Source: Ulva prolifera (taxonomy: Eukaryota > Chlorophyta > Ulvophyceae > Ulvales > Ulvaceae). From it: a DNA stretch of 64,000 nucleotides. The stretch spans positions 10,062,985-10,126,984 of the forward strand of contig CM041196.1 in the NCBI GenBank assembly GCA_023078555.1. Reading direction: 5' to 3'. The notes beneath the pieces were generated by a model. It ran no database searches, was not told the DNA's origin, and was given only the letters and a program-made list of their open reading frames with translations. Shown one piece after another: positions 9,334 to 19,302 of the stretch (position 1 is its first letter; every line of letters starts with the position of its first letter). The position numbers and the translations under genes are program-made.

Positions 9334-9905
9334 TGCATACGTGTTGAAGTTGGAGGATGCTATCAATCATTTGTTCGGCGAGCCAATGTTTGCTAGATTC
9401 GCAGGGACTCGCAGCCTGAGCATGATGGACTCACCGCTGTACGAGCGTCTAGATAGGGCTCATGGCGGCGCTTTGACAGCCTTGTCGTCTTCACATGACA
9501 GTGTGGCTGTAGATGCAGCAACATCAAACGTGCGTGAAGACGTGGACGAGGTAGGCGGTCCATCGCACCACAGTCAGTTGCCTGCTCATAGTGATGTTGC
9601 AGAAGATGACAATGTGACGCCAGATCCAACCGACGAGATCATGACAGGAGACAATGACACCATTGCCTTGTTCTTTGCGTTGTTTGTAGACGGTGTTCAA
9701 TTGCATGATCATGGCCGGGCCACCACAACTGTGGTGGGGCTGAAATGTCTGGATCTACCGGGATTCATGTGCAATTCTGATCTCTCGTGCTTTCCACTGG
9801 CATACATCGGGGGGAAGAAAGAGCCCACTAACCTCAGCCAATTCATGACGCTGCTGCTACAACAGTTCAAGGACCACGAAGCATTCGGGTGTAGAGATGA
9901 GCAAG
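9334..9905 (+). CDS. transposase catalytic-core exon (tnp2-like, first Asp)
   Basis: The exon opens YVLKLEDAINHLF, like the FPL.P.LKRLF stretch of tnp2 proteins. Near its end it has FVDGVQL..., GLKCLDLPGFMC and AYIGGKKEPTNLSQFM. These correspond to the tnp2 block in which DG (first catalytic Asp), a NLPP-like strand, a PGPKEP-like loop and a leucine-rich helix follow one another. A Ser/Asp-rich, non-conserved insert lies between the two halves. It ends at GTGAGA (9906). Confidence 0.65.
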
Positions 9906-10002
9906 GTGAGAATCGTGATTGATGTGTATGCACTGAATTGAGCGTGAACATGTATTTTTTGTGACAACTGCACAGATGTGTGACAATTTCGAAGGTATGT
10001 AG

Positions 10003-10407
10003 TTGCAGCATGTTTGTTGCCCTGACTTTTGCACCCGGGCACCTTCGTGCAAGACATGTGCAGGCTCCATCCAGATCACAGGGAAGCCGATCAGGGTTTG
10101 GGATAGCTTTCGAAAACGATTCCGCTACGTCTTCCCCATTCTCGTGTTTGCGTTTGCTGACACACCGGCCAGGCGCTCATGGGCTTTGACCATTGGACAT
10201 ACAGGTTGTAGTGGTTGTGACAAGTGTGGTATCAGAGGCGTAAAATTTACATCAGACGGCATCGCGTTGAGTTCGACATCATTTCTTGGATACATCTCCA
10301 AGTGCCCTGTGGTGTTGTTGAATTCATCCAAGGTAACCCCTATCATAGTCTGTGTGGTGCAGGCCCGGATGGCTGGCGTCGTGATATTCCCTGCCCGATG
10401 TGAGTAG
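10003..10407 (+). CDS. transposase catalytic-core exon (second Asp)
   Basis: The segment has CKTCAGSIQI, then strands and ADTPARRSWAL, matching the DxPA block that carries the second catalytic Asp of tnp2-type transposases. GCSGCDKCGIRG follows, the expected zinc-binding cluster after this block. The exact splice to the preceding exon was not resolved in frame. The last part (after VVLLNSSK) is probably intron read-through. Confidence 0.55.
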   Translation: MQHVCCPDFCTRAPSCKTCAGSIQITGKPIRVWDSFRKRFRYVFPILVFAFADTPARRSWALTIGHTGCSGCDKCGIRGVKFTSDGIALSSTSFLGYISKCPVVLLNSSKVTPIIVCVVQARMAGVVIFPARCE

Positions 10408-10877
10408 TCTGGTGCATGTGCAGAAATGGGTGGCTGAAGAGATGCGGTTTGGATCGAAAGGCGAGCCTGATCTCGCGGCTCTACGACGTGTGCTTGTGAC
10501 TGATGACATGCATCGGCTCCGCAGCCAATCGGCCGAGTTGGAGTCCGATGCTGCATTGGTGAAGCATCCCCTTCCAGCTGCAGCACAACGTGGCGGCGCC
10601 TTAACTGCCAATCCAAACTCAAAGGAACAGATTCTTTTAACAAGAGGTGATCCTACACTTATTTCGTATGCACTTGGCTGCTCCCGTGCATGTACACTGA
10701 ACAAACAACATGCCCGAGCGACCAGTCTAGACTGCAGCCATGGTCAGATCTCCCACAGTGATACACCTTGTGATGTCCTTGTGATACACCTCTAAGATTA
10801 CTCGCAGACGTTGCATTGTGCTCACTATCAATACCTTAGATGCTATGCTTACTTTGCTGGCATGATTTAAATGCCCA

Positions 10878-11356
10878 TTGCCTGCAGACTGCGCTACAGT
10901 CTGGAAGGCTCGCCACCGCGCTTTCAATGAGGAACACATTGGACTCGGATCGCGTGGAGTAAATCCCTTTCAGGCATCTGGGCTTCGCAGTTATGAGTGC
11001 GTTCGATCCTGGATGTCCACAACCACTGCTGACGCAGTGCCTTCACTGGTCTGTTGGTGTCTTCTAAATCCCGTTGCCACTATGCATGCAGCTTCCAATC
11101 TACATTTGTTGATCCTTTGTCGCATTCCATCTTATATGGACTACTGCGGGGGTTCATGGCATTCATCTGCAGCACGGGGACCCCACTGATAGTGAACGGG
11201 CAGAAGTTCCATCTACCACAGAGTTTGCAGCGCAAGATGAGCATGCTCATGTCTATGATCGAGTACCCAAGCGCATACAACCGACGCCCCCCTCCGCTAT
11301 GGTGCTTTACTCGCGACATGGCAATTGTTAATTTTAACGTCCCGTTGTGGACGTAA
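10878..11356 (+). CDS. transposase middle exons, fragmented
   Basis: Two overlapping frames carry transposase-like sequence: ATVWKARHRAFNEEHIGL at 10893-10950, and from about 11100 STFVDPLSHSILYGLLRGFMAF followed by FHLPQSLQRKMSMLMSMI. The D..H....G..RG pattern resembles the DxxH..LG block after the core in tnp2/Plavaka proteins. At least one intron or frameshift separates them. Confidence 0.45.
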
Positions 11357-11453
11357 TGACAAGTCCGAATATTCGCACTTCTCTTGCAACCAACACACTT
11401 CCCTCGCTACCAACACACTGTGCTGCTGCTGTAGCGAAGTCTCCGTCTCCAAG

Positions 11454-12094
11454 TGGATGTTCGAGGAATGCAACACGTTCCTTGAGATCGCTGGAGCCAT
11501 GGTTTTCTACCACTTCCGTGAGGAGATCCATCTTGGCATCTTGAAGATGTGGGGTCATCTGCGGAAGTATGCGTTGTATGTCGTGCACTACCGACCGGGA
11601 CAGCATACCATAGACCAGATTCGAGCAGCACAGCGAGAGATCTTCCAGTTTGCAGAGTATGCTGAGAAGAACCTTGAGTCATCCTTGCTGACAATGTTGG
11701 TACACAGGTGCTTTGCCCATATTCCTACGCAGGTGGAGGCATCACTTCCAGGGGCTTTCATGCGCGAGGACTTTGGTGAGCGCATGGTGCGCTGGACCAA
11801 ACGTTTCAGTAAAGGTCACGCAACGCTCAGGGCGGCAGAATCTTCTGCCGCCGTGTGCCTTACCCAGATGAGCCTACGGATACACTTAACGAGAATCCAG
11901 GTGTTGATGATCCATTGAACAACATTAGAGAGAATCCACCTGTTCGGCCCGTGGACAAAGGGGATGACTACGGAACTGCACTGCACCATCTGGCGCCTTC
12001 GCATACCGGTGAAGACCGAGACGAGGTCTGTCCACGTCATGATCATTGTTATACTGCTGCCATTGCCCCCATGATGATGGACATGGACATGTGA
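11454..12094 (+). CDS. transposase C-terminal helical exon
   Basis: From about 11460 the frame reads WMFEECNTFLEIAGAMVFYHFREEIHLGILKMWGHLR, then the helical RCFAHIPTQVEASLPGAFMREDFGERMVRW. This resembles the end of the tnp2 domain (H...HL........GP....F..E). The last part in the next frame (11855-12094) is Pro/Asp-rich. The catalytic Glu could be in EDFGER, which is inference. Confidence 0.5.
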
Positions 12095-12369
12095 GTGAGC
12101 ATACGTTCACGATAGTTGGGCCACATGTGGGCCATTTTTGACTTCAACCATCCCGTACACGATATCGTAGGAACCAAAATTTAATTTTTCACAACAAATA
12201 GCTCGATACGGAGGATGTTTGGGCTATGGCATGGTCCTTGCCCGGCGTTTGCATCGTACCTGTGGTACGATAGGGCATCAGACAGCTTGTGCCAATTCAG
12301 GTTCAATATTCAAGTTGAATGCCAAACGAATGATTGTGGCTGAATGTGATTGAATCATACCTTGTTGCA

Positions 12370-13075
12370 GATGACAAAGTTCGTGGAAGCTCTAGACAAC
12401 ATGAATGACGCAAGGCAGGCTCATAGGGTCGGCGGTGAGTTGGCCATTGCTGGTGTTCTCACCAGGACAAAGATGAAAGGGACATTTGATGGCACCACTG
12501 GAGAAACAGTGTACGACAACAATGAGAAGCCCGAAGTCTTCAGCTCAGACACGGCTACCATTCAATCCGGGGCTTGGGTGGTGCGGACTGAGGCAGGTTG
12601 CCTATCTCACAAACGGCAGAAGACAGACAAGTACGTGTACATCCCGTTTAGGGCTGCAAGGGGAATCAACCATTGTGTCATGAAGATAGACCAGCTACTG
12701 CTGGTTCGCCTGAAGGGGATGTCATGGCGAGGTGAAGAGGCAAGGATTGCTGTAGGCACCTTGTGGGACCGCCTCGCCATCAGGGAAGGGGCAGGTTTAG
12801 AGGTCACGTACAATGATGACCCAACCCGTGGCGCTTGTTGTGTTCCCAGGGTATTGTACTTGAGTGCTGCAAAGCAACAAGCTAAAGGTCGGCGGATTGC
12901 AGTTTATTTGAGGCAGGTCCACTGTCCATGTGCATTCTACCCCGGGCCACCAGGCGAGACTTTCATTACCGTGAGTAAAATGGGCTTTCATGGGCGTAGA
13001 GATTTGCTAGTGACTGGCTCTGATGTGCGAGATGGAGATAGCGATGATGAGGATGATGCAAATGAGGTTGAATAA
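12370..13075 (+). CDS. transposase C-terminal domain or companion protein
   Basis: This exon-like frame follows a TTGCAG acceptor at 12370 and runs to TAA. It has many beta-like segments (WVVRTEAGC, VYIPFRAARGINHCVMKIDQ) and a very acidic end (GDSDDEDDANEVE). Position and composition suit the C-terminal part of a CACTA-type transposase. I do not recognise a named domain. Confidence 0.5.
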
Positions 13076-13617
13076 ATTGATTTAGTAGATCTGTGTACCT
13101 CGGCTTGTACGATACGACACTGCAGTCAACTAGCACATTTGAAACACTAATTGTGATTCCATTCTCCAACGAGCCTGAATAGACACACAGATACAGCCAT
13201 CCATGTTTACTCCTACGCTGCACATATGGAAGTCATGTTCACAGTTGTACAACATATGTTGCGAGATACCTCTCACCCACAGCGGCACACCCCTTGGCTC
13301 TCGTTACACTATTGAATACACATCATGTCACCTGCACATCGTGTGCATAAAAATGCAAATTTTTTTGGGTACCTAAATGTATCATAAATAGTGTTGTCAA
13401 CGTTAATATCGTATTCAAAAATTTTGAATTTATGTGCACACGAAATGCGAGCGTAATGGGGCGACCAGCTTCATTGACCCTGTGGCTACGAGGGTGTCGA
13501 TCCGCACACGGCAGCGCTCTTTCGAATCCGGGACATGATCACAATGCCCTATTGATGAAACATGCAAGTCGAGATGAGCTTCGTCATTATTAGACCTTTC
13601 TCGTGTAGCACAGCAAG
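13076..13617. other. gene-free stretch with an AT-rich imperfect hairpin (13341-13441)
   Basis: GTGTGCATAAA at 13341 faces a near-complement ending TTTATGTGCACAC at 13441, with AAATTTTT arms and a loop of about 50 bp. This could be one end of a transposon or a small MITE. No gene is seen in the stretch. Confidence 0.45.
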
Positions 13618-14028
13618 ATGGCCGAGCCACGACTACCAATCAAAGTCACCAAGCTGACCCACCTCAATGTCGTCATTGGGGACCGTACAATCACACTATC
13701 TCTTGCGAAACTCAGCAGTGTGTCAACGGAGCAACACCTCAAAAACGTGTTCGCCGATCTTAGCAGGAAAGTGGGCAAGGTGACGCCGCTAGAACACCAC
13801 ACTGTACTTGGTCACAACGGTTTAGTCGACGAAACTCTGCTTCAAATATTTACCGAGACGTACGGGGTGAAATACGAGAATGACGACTTCTGGCAAGGTC
13901 CGTGGCGCAACACGACTGGCTCCATTGAGCTTGTAGACCCCGACCTCGTGGCTAAACCAACGTCGAAGGCAGTGGGGGCACAGAAGAAGAAAGGAAGGCA
14001 AGCCTCGAAAGCGTCTAAACAGGCATGA
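13618..14028 (+). CDS. hypothetical protein, basic C-terminus
   Basis: ATG-started 136-codon frame in good context (AAGATGGCC). The product is mixed alpha/beta and ends in a basic tail (KKKGRQASKASK). No family is recognised. It lies 0.5 kb downstream of the transposase and may be the first exon of a gene continuing to 15.9 kb, perhaps the second gene of the transposon (CACTA elements often have a TnpA-like gene). That link is inference. Confidence 0.4.
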   Translation: MAEPRLPIKVTKLTHLNVVIGDRTITLSLAKLSSVSTEQHLKNVFADLSRKVGKVTPLEHHTVLGHNGLVDETLLQIFTETYGVKYENDDFWQGPWRNTTGSIELVDPDLVAKPTSKAVGAQKKKGRQASKASKQA

Positions 14029-14050
14029 TCCAGCTAATACTACGCATTCT

Positions 14051-14939
14051 GTGTGCCTCGAGGATCGTGCAGGTGGTCAGTCAAGCGATTCAATCGTTGT
14101 TACTCTGCCAGCTCGTCTCGAGAAGCACTATTGCAATGACCATGGTCTGCCCGGCTTATGTTCAGAAGGTGCATGTCGTGTACAGGCGGAAGTCAATTTG
14201 TTGCAAGAGATGGAAATGTATATGCCATACATTACTGCCGAAGCGTTCAAACATTTGGTGCATCGTCTTCCGACATTATTGGTGATGGATAAACCATCCA
14301 TGCTGCTAGGATCGATTCTATCCAGAGATGTCAAAGGTCCTCTCACGGATGTTGATGCTTGGCGACCCGATGATCCGGTGCGCACCTACGGGCTACAGTC
14401 ACAGCGGCGTACCTGCCGTGTAGCTCTAAATTCCCGCTTGCGCCGCTCGAACGTGTCCCCATTTTGCGCAGGACAACGTTGGACTTTCGCAACTCAGAGC
14501 AGGTCACGAAATCCAACTGGAGATGGCCGAGATCATCAAGATCATAAATGCATATGTCAGAGCAGCATGCCGAAGGCAAGACAAGTTATCTCTCGCTGGA
14601 GAGATCAGGAATAATTTGCGTTTGATGAAGAAGAGCATTGACGCAGACAATGCCAGGAAAGTCCGGCCAACTGTGTATTTGTTTTTCTTGTCGTGGGCAC
14701 AACGCAAGGAGGCAGATGGTGAGCTGGATCACCTGCTGGCGGGCAAGCCGTGGCAGTTTGAGCCAGATGATCGAGCACCCGTCTTATCACGGTTGAAAAA
14801 GCTCTTTGCATTCCTGAAAGGTGATGGCTTGGCCGAAAATGCAAAGGCCTTTCGAAAGACTGTGAAAGACAATCTCCTCAGCATGGCTCGTTCGGCCAAG
14901 TATAAGAAAGTGGGGTTCCATGATCTTTTGTTCATCTGA
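14051..14939 (+). CDS. hypothetical multi-exon gene, middle exons
   Basis: Two frames look coding: one from 14051 with C/H spacing LEKHYCNDHGLPGLCSEGAC and YITAEAFKHLVHRLPTLLV, the other from 14523 to a stop at 14937 with helices such as EIIKIINAYVRAAC and SLAGEIRNNLRLMKKSI. They overlap around 14450-14610, so an intron or frameshift joins them. The helical second part is lysine-rich. I do not recognise the family. Confidence 0.4.
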
Positions 14940-15017
14940 AACAATGGCGAGAGGAATGTCCGCATGATACGCATAACCACATGCAACTAGCAATTGTCAC
15001 TCAAGTCTTAATTGCAG

Positions 15018-15569
15018 GGACTGAGGGCTCTCTTGATTGAGTTTGCATCGGAAAAGGCTCAATGTGAATCACTTCCTGCAATCCAAGTCTTCCGGCCAAC
15101 ATGCCTCTTGCCTACGGATGCAGTTCCAAGTCCAAGTGATCAGATTGATTTGATTCCCGAAGCCTGGTGTGAGGATTGGGGCACTGCTACCAGCCCGAAC
15201 GAGACAGCCCCCTACGGTCGCCTCACTCAGGAACTCACACCTCCACAGCCAAAGAACCAGACAGACCGGCAGCTACGAACTGATGAGAAGGAGTTGACAA
15301 TGGCTGCATTATTCACACCAGTGGGAGGAAACAGATTTAGAGGGTTCCAAACGTTCCGCAATGTCTTTGACTTTGGACTCTGGGCAGTCGCAGTTCCGCC
15401 AGTCATTGCAGTAGATGAGCTTGACCCGACTCAACCAGCAAATATTCCCATCAGGCCCCCTCGCAAAGGCTACTATTATGTCGTTGGAGCACTGATGCTG
15501 GACTGCATTCGGTGCTATGTGGTATGCCATTGTTGCTCCAATCCATTGAGATTTGCCATAGACCAATGA
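15018..15569 (+). CDS. hypothetical multi-exon gene, later exon
   Basis: After an ATTGCAG acceptor at 15017 the frame reads GLRALLIEFASEKAQ, then a Pro/Asp-rich linker, then a beta-rich block (FRGFQTFRNVFDFGLWAVAV). The real exon probably ends before the cysteine-rich tail. Same strand and style as the 14-kb exons. Confidence 0.4.
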   Translation, partial: GLRALLIEFASEKAQCESLPAIQVFRPTCLLPTDAVPSPSDQIDLIPEAWCEDWGTATSPNETAPYGRLTQELTPPQPKNQTDRQLRTDEKELTMAALFTPVGGNRFRGFQTFRNVFDFGLWAVAVPPVIAVDELDPTQPANIPIRPPRKGYYYVVGALMLDCIRCYVVCHCCSNPLRFAIDQ

Positions 15570-15623
15570 TGAAGGTGCTGTGCATCCAATATGTTGTGTG
15601 AACCGTTGGCAAAACAAACATTG

Positions 15624-15878
15624 ATGCAGGAAGTGAAGTTTGCTGCCGCCGGAATGGATCCCCCATTTGAACTGATTGAGTATTGTCAGCAAATACAGAG
15701 TATTGTACCAACGCAGCAGCCGAGCCACGAAGCCTCATCTGATGTCAAGTTCAGTGAAGTGGACCTCGAATCCAACGACGAAGACTGTATGGAAAGTGAT
15801 TGTGGAAGTGATGATGATGATGAGGAGGAAGAGGTGACGTTGGCACAGCGCACAGGCAAGCAGTCAGCCTCCAATTGA
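15624..15878 (+). CDS. hypothetical acidic C-terminal exon
   Basis: After a TTGATGCAG acceptor the frame reads EVKFAAAGMDPPFELIEYC and ends in a run of acidic residues (DDDDEEEE) before a stop. It looks like the end of the unknown gene starting at 13.6 kb. Confidence 0.4.
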   Translation: MQEVKFAAAGMDPPFELIEYCQQIQSIVPTQQPSHEASSDVKFSEVDLESNDEDCMESDCGSDDDDEEEEVTLAQRTGKQSASN

Positions 15879-17287
15879 CCTCAACGCCACGCAAGTCACA
15901 GAAGAAAGAGGGTCCTCGAGGACCTTGACACCGATGAGGAGACCACAGATGACGATATGCCAGCCTCCACAATCCCAATGAACAAGACAGAAAATTCAGG
16001 TGGTGCTGGTAAACGCCGCAATACAGAACCCCTAGCTGACAAAACGAACAAGATGGTGTGTTCCCACTTATTCCCACATGTAGCGGTGTGGTACCTGCTT
16101 CGTGTGTCAACACCTGTTTAGGCCGACCATCGATTTGCAGGACTCCCGTGCAAACATCAAGCTTCAAAAAGCTTCAACATCACAAGCAACGGGCAAGAAG
16201 AATACGAAGTCACAAAGAAAGCCGACAGGAAGTCAGGGGAAGAGCACCCGCAGAGTGCAGCGCTAAATATGAACCCATTCATAAATGTGCGAGTCTTACC
16301 TGTGCTGAGCCATCTGATCAGATACCGCCTGTTGACTTCGATTGATAATCATGTCCTCCACGGAGACCCTGGTTGCCTGAATGCAATGTGAATGCAGCTG
16401 GGTGGATTCGAGGTGACCAGAAGCGCAAGTCAAGGCTGCTGATCAAGCTGCAACCGATGGGCTGATTCCTACATTATCCTGATCTGGCTTAATTTCATTA
16501 TAGACGGCTGTGTTGGCTGTGTGCGGTGAGGGATCGTGTGTTGCATGTCACAGTGGCGCAGTGGCGCGCATAGGATGTGGCCAGAATGATTATAGAAATA
16601 CATAGGAGTGTACCATATCACCAAACACCATGCGATGATGCTATATGCGCATTTACACCGTTGTTCGCAGTGCTTTTGTATTGGCGTACCTTTGTGGAGC
16701 ACCCACGACGGACTGGCGCATGCGTTGCGGCTCGCCCACGAATCTGGCACCTGGAGACCGCCCCGAGACCGCCTGATGCACGTCAGACAGTTTACGACCC
16801 AAATGTGGATACTTAGGCAGGGTTCATAAGACATCTACAAGCCACGACTGCCACTATGTCAGAGGAAATGTTGGCGCAGCAGATGGGGCCATTCCGCACC
16901 GGCGAAGCCGTCCGGCCGGGCATGCCCGGTCGTTCACATTGACAGGTCACATCACGGCCGTGCACGGATCGACAAAAAAACCTCCAGGTAACATGTAGAC
17001 AATACTAACGACCAATGCATCAATGCTTGCAACATGTGTTTAAGAAATTTTCATGCCTCGGTCCTGCTTTTTTAATTAAGTATTTTTTCTGTTTGGCGGT
17101 CACGCTCCACTGAACACGGCCTTACAGCAAGACATCTCCAACATGAAGTGGACGTGTCTATACTGACGACGCAGTGATCTTGTGCTCTGCTGGTGCATGT
17201 ACGAGTGTGTTGAGGAGTAAGTTGTACTTCCGATGCCCGACGGCATCGCCATATCTAAATTGCTGCAAATTTTGTGTGCAGTTCATC
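15879..17287. other. no gene recognised
   Basis: A short basic frame at 16058-16345 overlaps nothing recognisable. A perfect 14-bp palindrome (CCGGGCATGCCCGG) lies at 16916-16929. The DNA is AT-richer around 17030-17090. Confidence 0.4.
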
Positions 17288-17500
17288 ATGGCTTCATCAG
17301 AGCTGAAAGCGTTTATCAGTGAGGCTGGTGACCTGCCAGCATGCACGGCGGAGGAGTTGCACGAACAGTCGTACACAAGTCCAGCTGCGGTGAGAGCTGC
17401 GACGAGGGAGCACCTGGAGACCGCCCTGGGGCCGGGTCTAGGAGGCCTGCTTTATTTGCACTGTCAACGACGTGCGCTTTCAGAATTGTTTTTTGTTTGA
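17288..17500 (+). CDS. N-terminal exon of a PD-(D/E)XK-linked gene, SAM-like helical domain
   Basis: ATG in good context (ATCATGGCT). The product is a compact helical stretch: KAFISEAGDL..., AVRAATREHLETALGPGLGGLL. The pattern of helices ending in LGPGLGGLL is like small SAM-fold adaptor domains, though this is only a resemblance. The real exon probably ends before the stop. It is grouped with the frames at 18.1 and 18.65-19.3 kb by strand and spacing. Confidence 0.4.
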   Translation: MASSELKAFISEAGDLPACTAEELHEQSYTSPAAVRAATREHLETALGPGLGGLLYLHCQRRALSELFFV

Positions 17501-18116
17501 TTCGCACCTGCCTGTGCTGGTTTGCTGAATGCCGCACGAAGCTATTTGGGGTTGGGGCACCTGTGCTATAGTTCCTCGTGGCGAACGCTGGTGGTCAGGT
17601 CACAGCATTGGTGTATGCATGCTAAGGCTGTGCAGTTGAGGTGTCACAGCTGGCTTATCCTGCCACCACTTGTCTGTGTTCGCAGAAGTGCACCTTGTGC
17701 ACGCTGACTCTCACAGCATGGCCATACTATTGAGGTATGAGCCACGTGTTGAATTGAAAGTGGTTGACTTGTGATTCTTGTGGACTGACTCTAGTTGTGA
17801 AGATTTCTTGCGCCTCACAGCTCCATATGTGAATCAGAAGGTTGCCAAACTTGACGTCTGCTGCAGCATGCCTTCAAGATCTCACGGCATACACATGTTT
17901 TAGCAAACGGCCACGTGCAAGGATGTCTGTCGCTGACATGTGGTAGCACAATATGTGGCATAAGGTGTTGCGAGTAATGCTTTCTTTGGTCGCCATCGCT
18001 TCGTGATGGGGCGGCAAGCTGCTGGTTGAGGGCATGATGGCATGGTCTGCCCTACTCGTAGCGCATTGGTTTCATTCGCGCTGATGAAGTTCAAGCATCG
18101 CTTGTGATCCCTTTAG

Positions 18117-18388
18117 GCAATTTTGAAGTCTCAACATCACGGCTGCAAAGATTATTCAGCGATCCGCATGAGCGCGGAAAGGTCATCAACTTGTTCGTGA
18201 AGATTCCACATCAAGAACGCGTTGATCTGCTGGCGGCAAGCGATGAAGATCTCAGATTGGCGCTCCAGTTCCGCCTCCAGGAAGCGGCCGCAGGTGGGTC
18301 TTCTATTCATAAAACTTTGCAGCTAAAGCTATCTGTAGATGACAGACGGTTTGTGTTGCTACAGCGGTGTAACAGCCAGGCATCTTGA
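18117..18388 (+). CDS. internal exon, helical SAM-like segment
   Basis: After a TTTAG acceptor the frame reads FEVSTSRLQRLFSDPHERGKVI, then VKIPHQERVDLLAASDEDLRLAL: amphipathic helices resembling the segment encoded at 17.3 kb. The next segment (about 18440-18560) and a segment just upstream (about 18003-18070) share a near-repeat around GLLVEGMMAWSA and GNLLVKGVMAWSA, so part of the gene may be duplicated. Confidence 0.35.
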
Positions 18389-18650
18389 GTGTGCTTGACG
18401 AAAATAAATTTTCAAGCAATGCATCCTATCTGTGCTACTGATGCGTCTCAAGGGCGGCAACTTGCTGGTCAAGGGCGTTATGGCATGGTCGGCCCAAGGC
18501 GTAGCGTGTTTGTCTCGTTCGCATTATACAAATTGTTTAAGCATCGATCAAGATCCCTACTACGGTGCTTTACAGCGCCTGCTGCAGCATCGGGTTTTCA
18601 GCTGCTTTGATATGGGACTCGTGAGATTGTATCATAGAACTCGATGCAGG

Positions 18651-19302
18651 CACCGATGAGATACAAGTCCGCATTTGGGGTGAAGACCTACAGGAAGCTG
18701 CATCCTTGAGGCTGACACGAGACCGGTTTGACAGGTGGATCGACAACCAAAGGGTGCTGTGCGTGGACGAGGACGGTAGCACTCTGTACGAAGTGTCATC
18801 ATTTGACGATCTGCACACAGGCGCTCTCATTCATCGAGCTGCGCTCAAGACATCGTTCGAAGGCTTTGCGCAAACAGAAAGCCGCATGCAGGCCATACAT
18901 GTTGCCGAAAGCCTGGTCCAGGATGACTTGACCACCAGCGATATGCATCTGAAGGGCCTCGTAAACGGAAGATATTATTTGGAGCCCAAGTTCCGGTTAT
19001 TGTCTGAGGGGCGTAGCAAACTCTTCAACCCAGACGCTCTCGTGGTCAAAGAGACTCATGATCATGTGACATGGCTTGTTGTTGAAGCCAAGCATGCAGT
19101 GCAAACGCGCCATGCAACAGTGTTTGCTAAGAGGCTAGATGCATTACAGCAGCAAAAAAGTGTCAGATCAATCTGGCATGGCTTCTCTGCACTTCCAAAT
19201 ATCATTATCGGTGCCCTTTGTAGTACCGCCACATTCCCAATTGCACGATTACGCGGCATCAAATACTTGCTGAAATGTGGAGACCTCTTCAAGTCCGTGT
19301 AG
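18651..19302 (+). CDS. PD-(D/E)XK nuclease-like C-terminal exon
   Basis: After a GATGCAG acceptor the frame reads TDEIQVRIWGEDLQEAA and stays open to a TAG at 19300-19302. The key feature is NPDALVV, about 15 residues, then WLVVEAKHAV: an Asp on one strand and E-x-K on the next, the active-site layout of PD-(D/E)XK (restriction-endonuclease-like) folds. A helix with basic residues follows (TRHATVFAKRLDALQQQK), as usual after the E-x-K strand. The role is unknown: transposon-borne nuclease, effector-like protein or host repair factor are all possible. Confidence 0.55.

Larger units (their letters stand above)
7848..13075 (+). mobile_element. tnp2/CACTA-like (CMC superfamily) DNA transposon, multi-exon transposase
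   Basis: Successive plus-strand exons give, in order, a C2H2 finger, a cysteine module, a tnp2-type catalytic core, a helical Arg-rich region and an acidic C-terminus. This is the general layout of tnp2 (Transposase_21) proteins of CACTA/Plavaka-type elements. Introns are short with ordinary GT..AG ends. Some junctions read cleanly (8941 to 9050, 9214 to 9334) and others do not, so it may be partly decayed. Terminal inverted repeats and target duplications were not identified, so these limits are those of the coding region. Confidence 0.6.
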
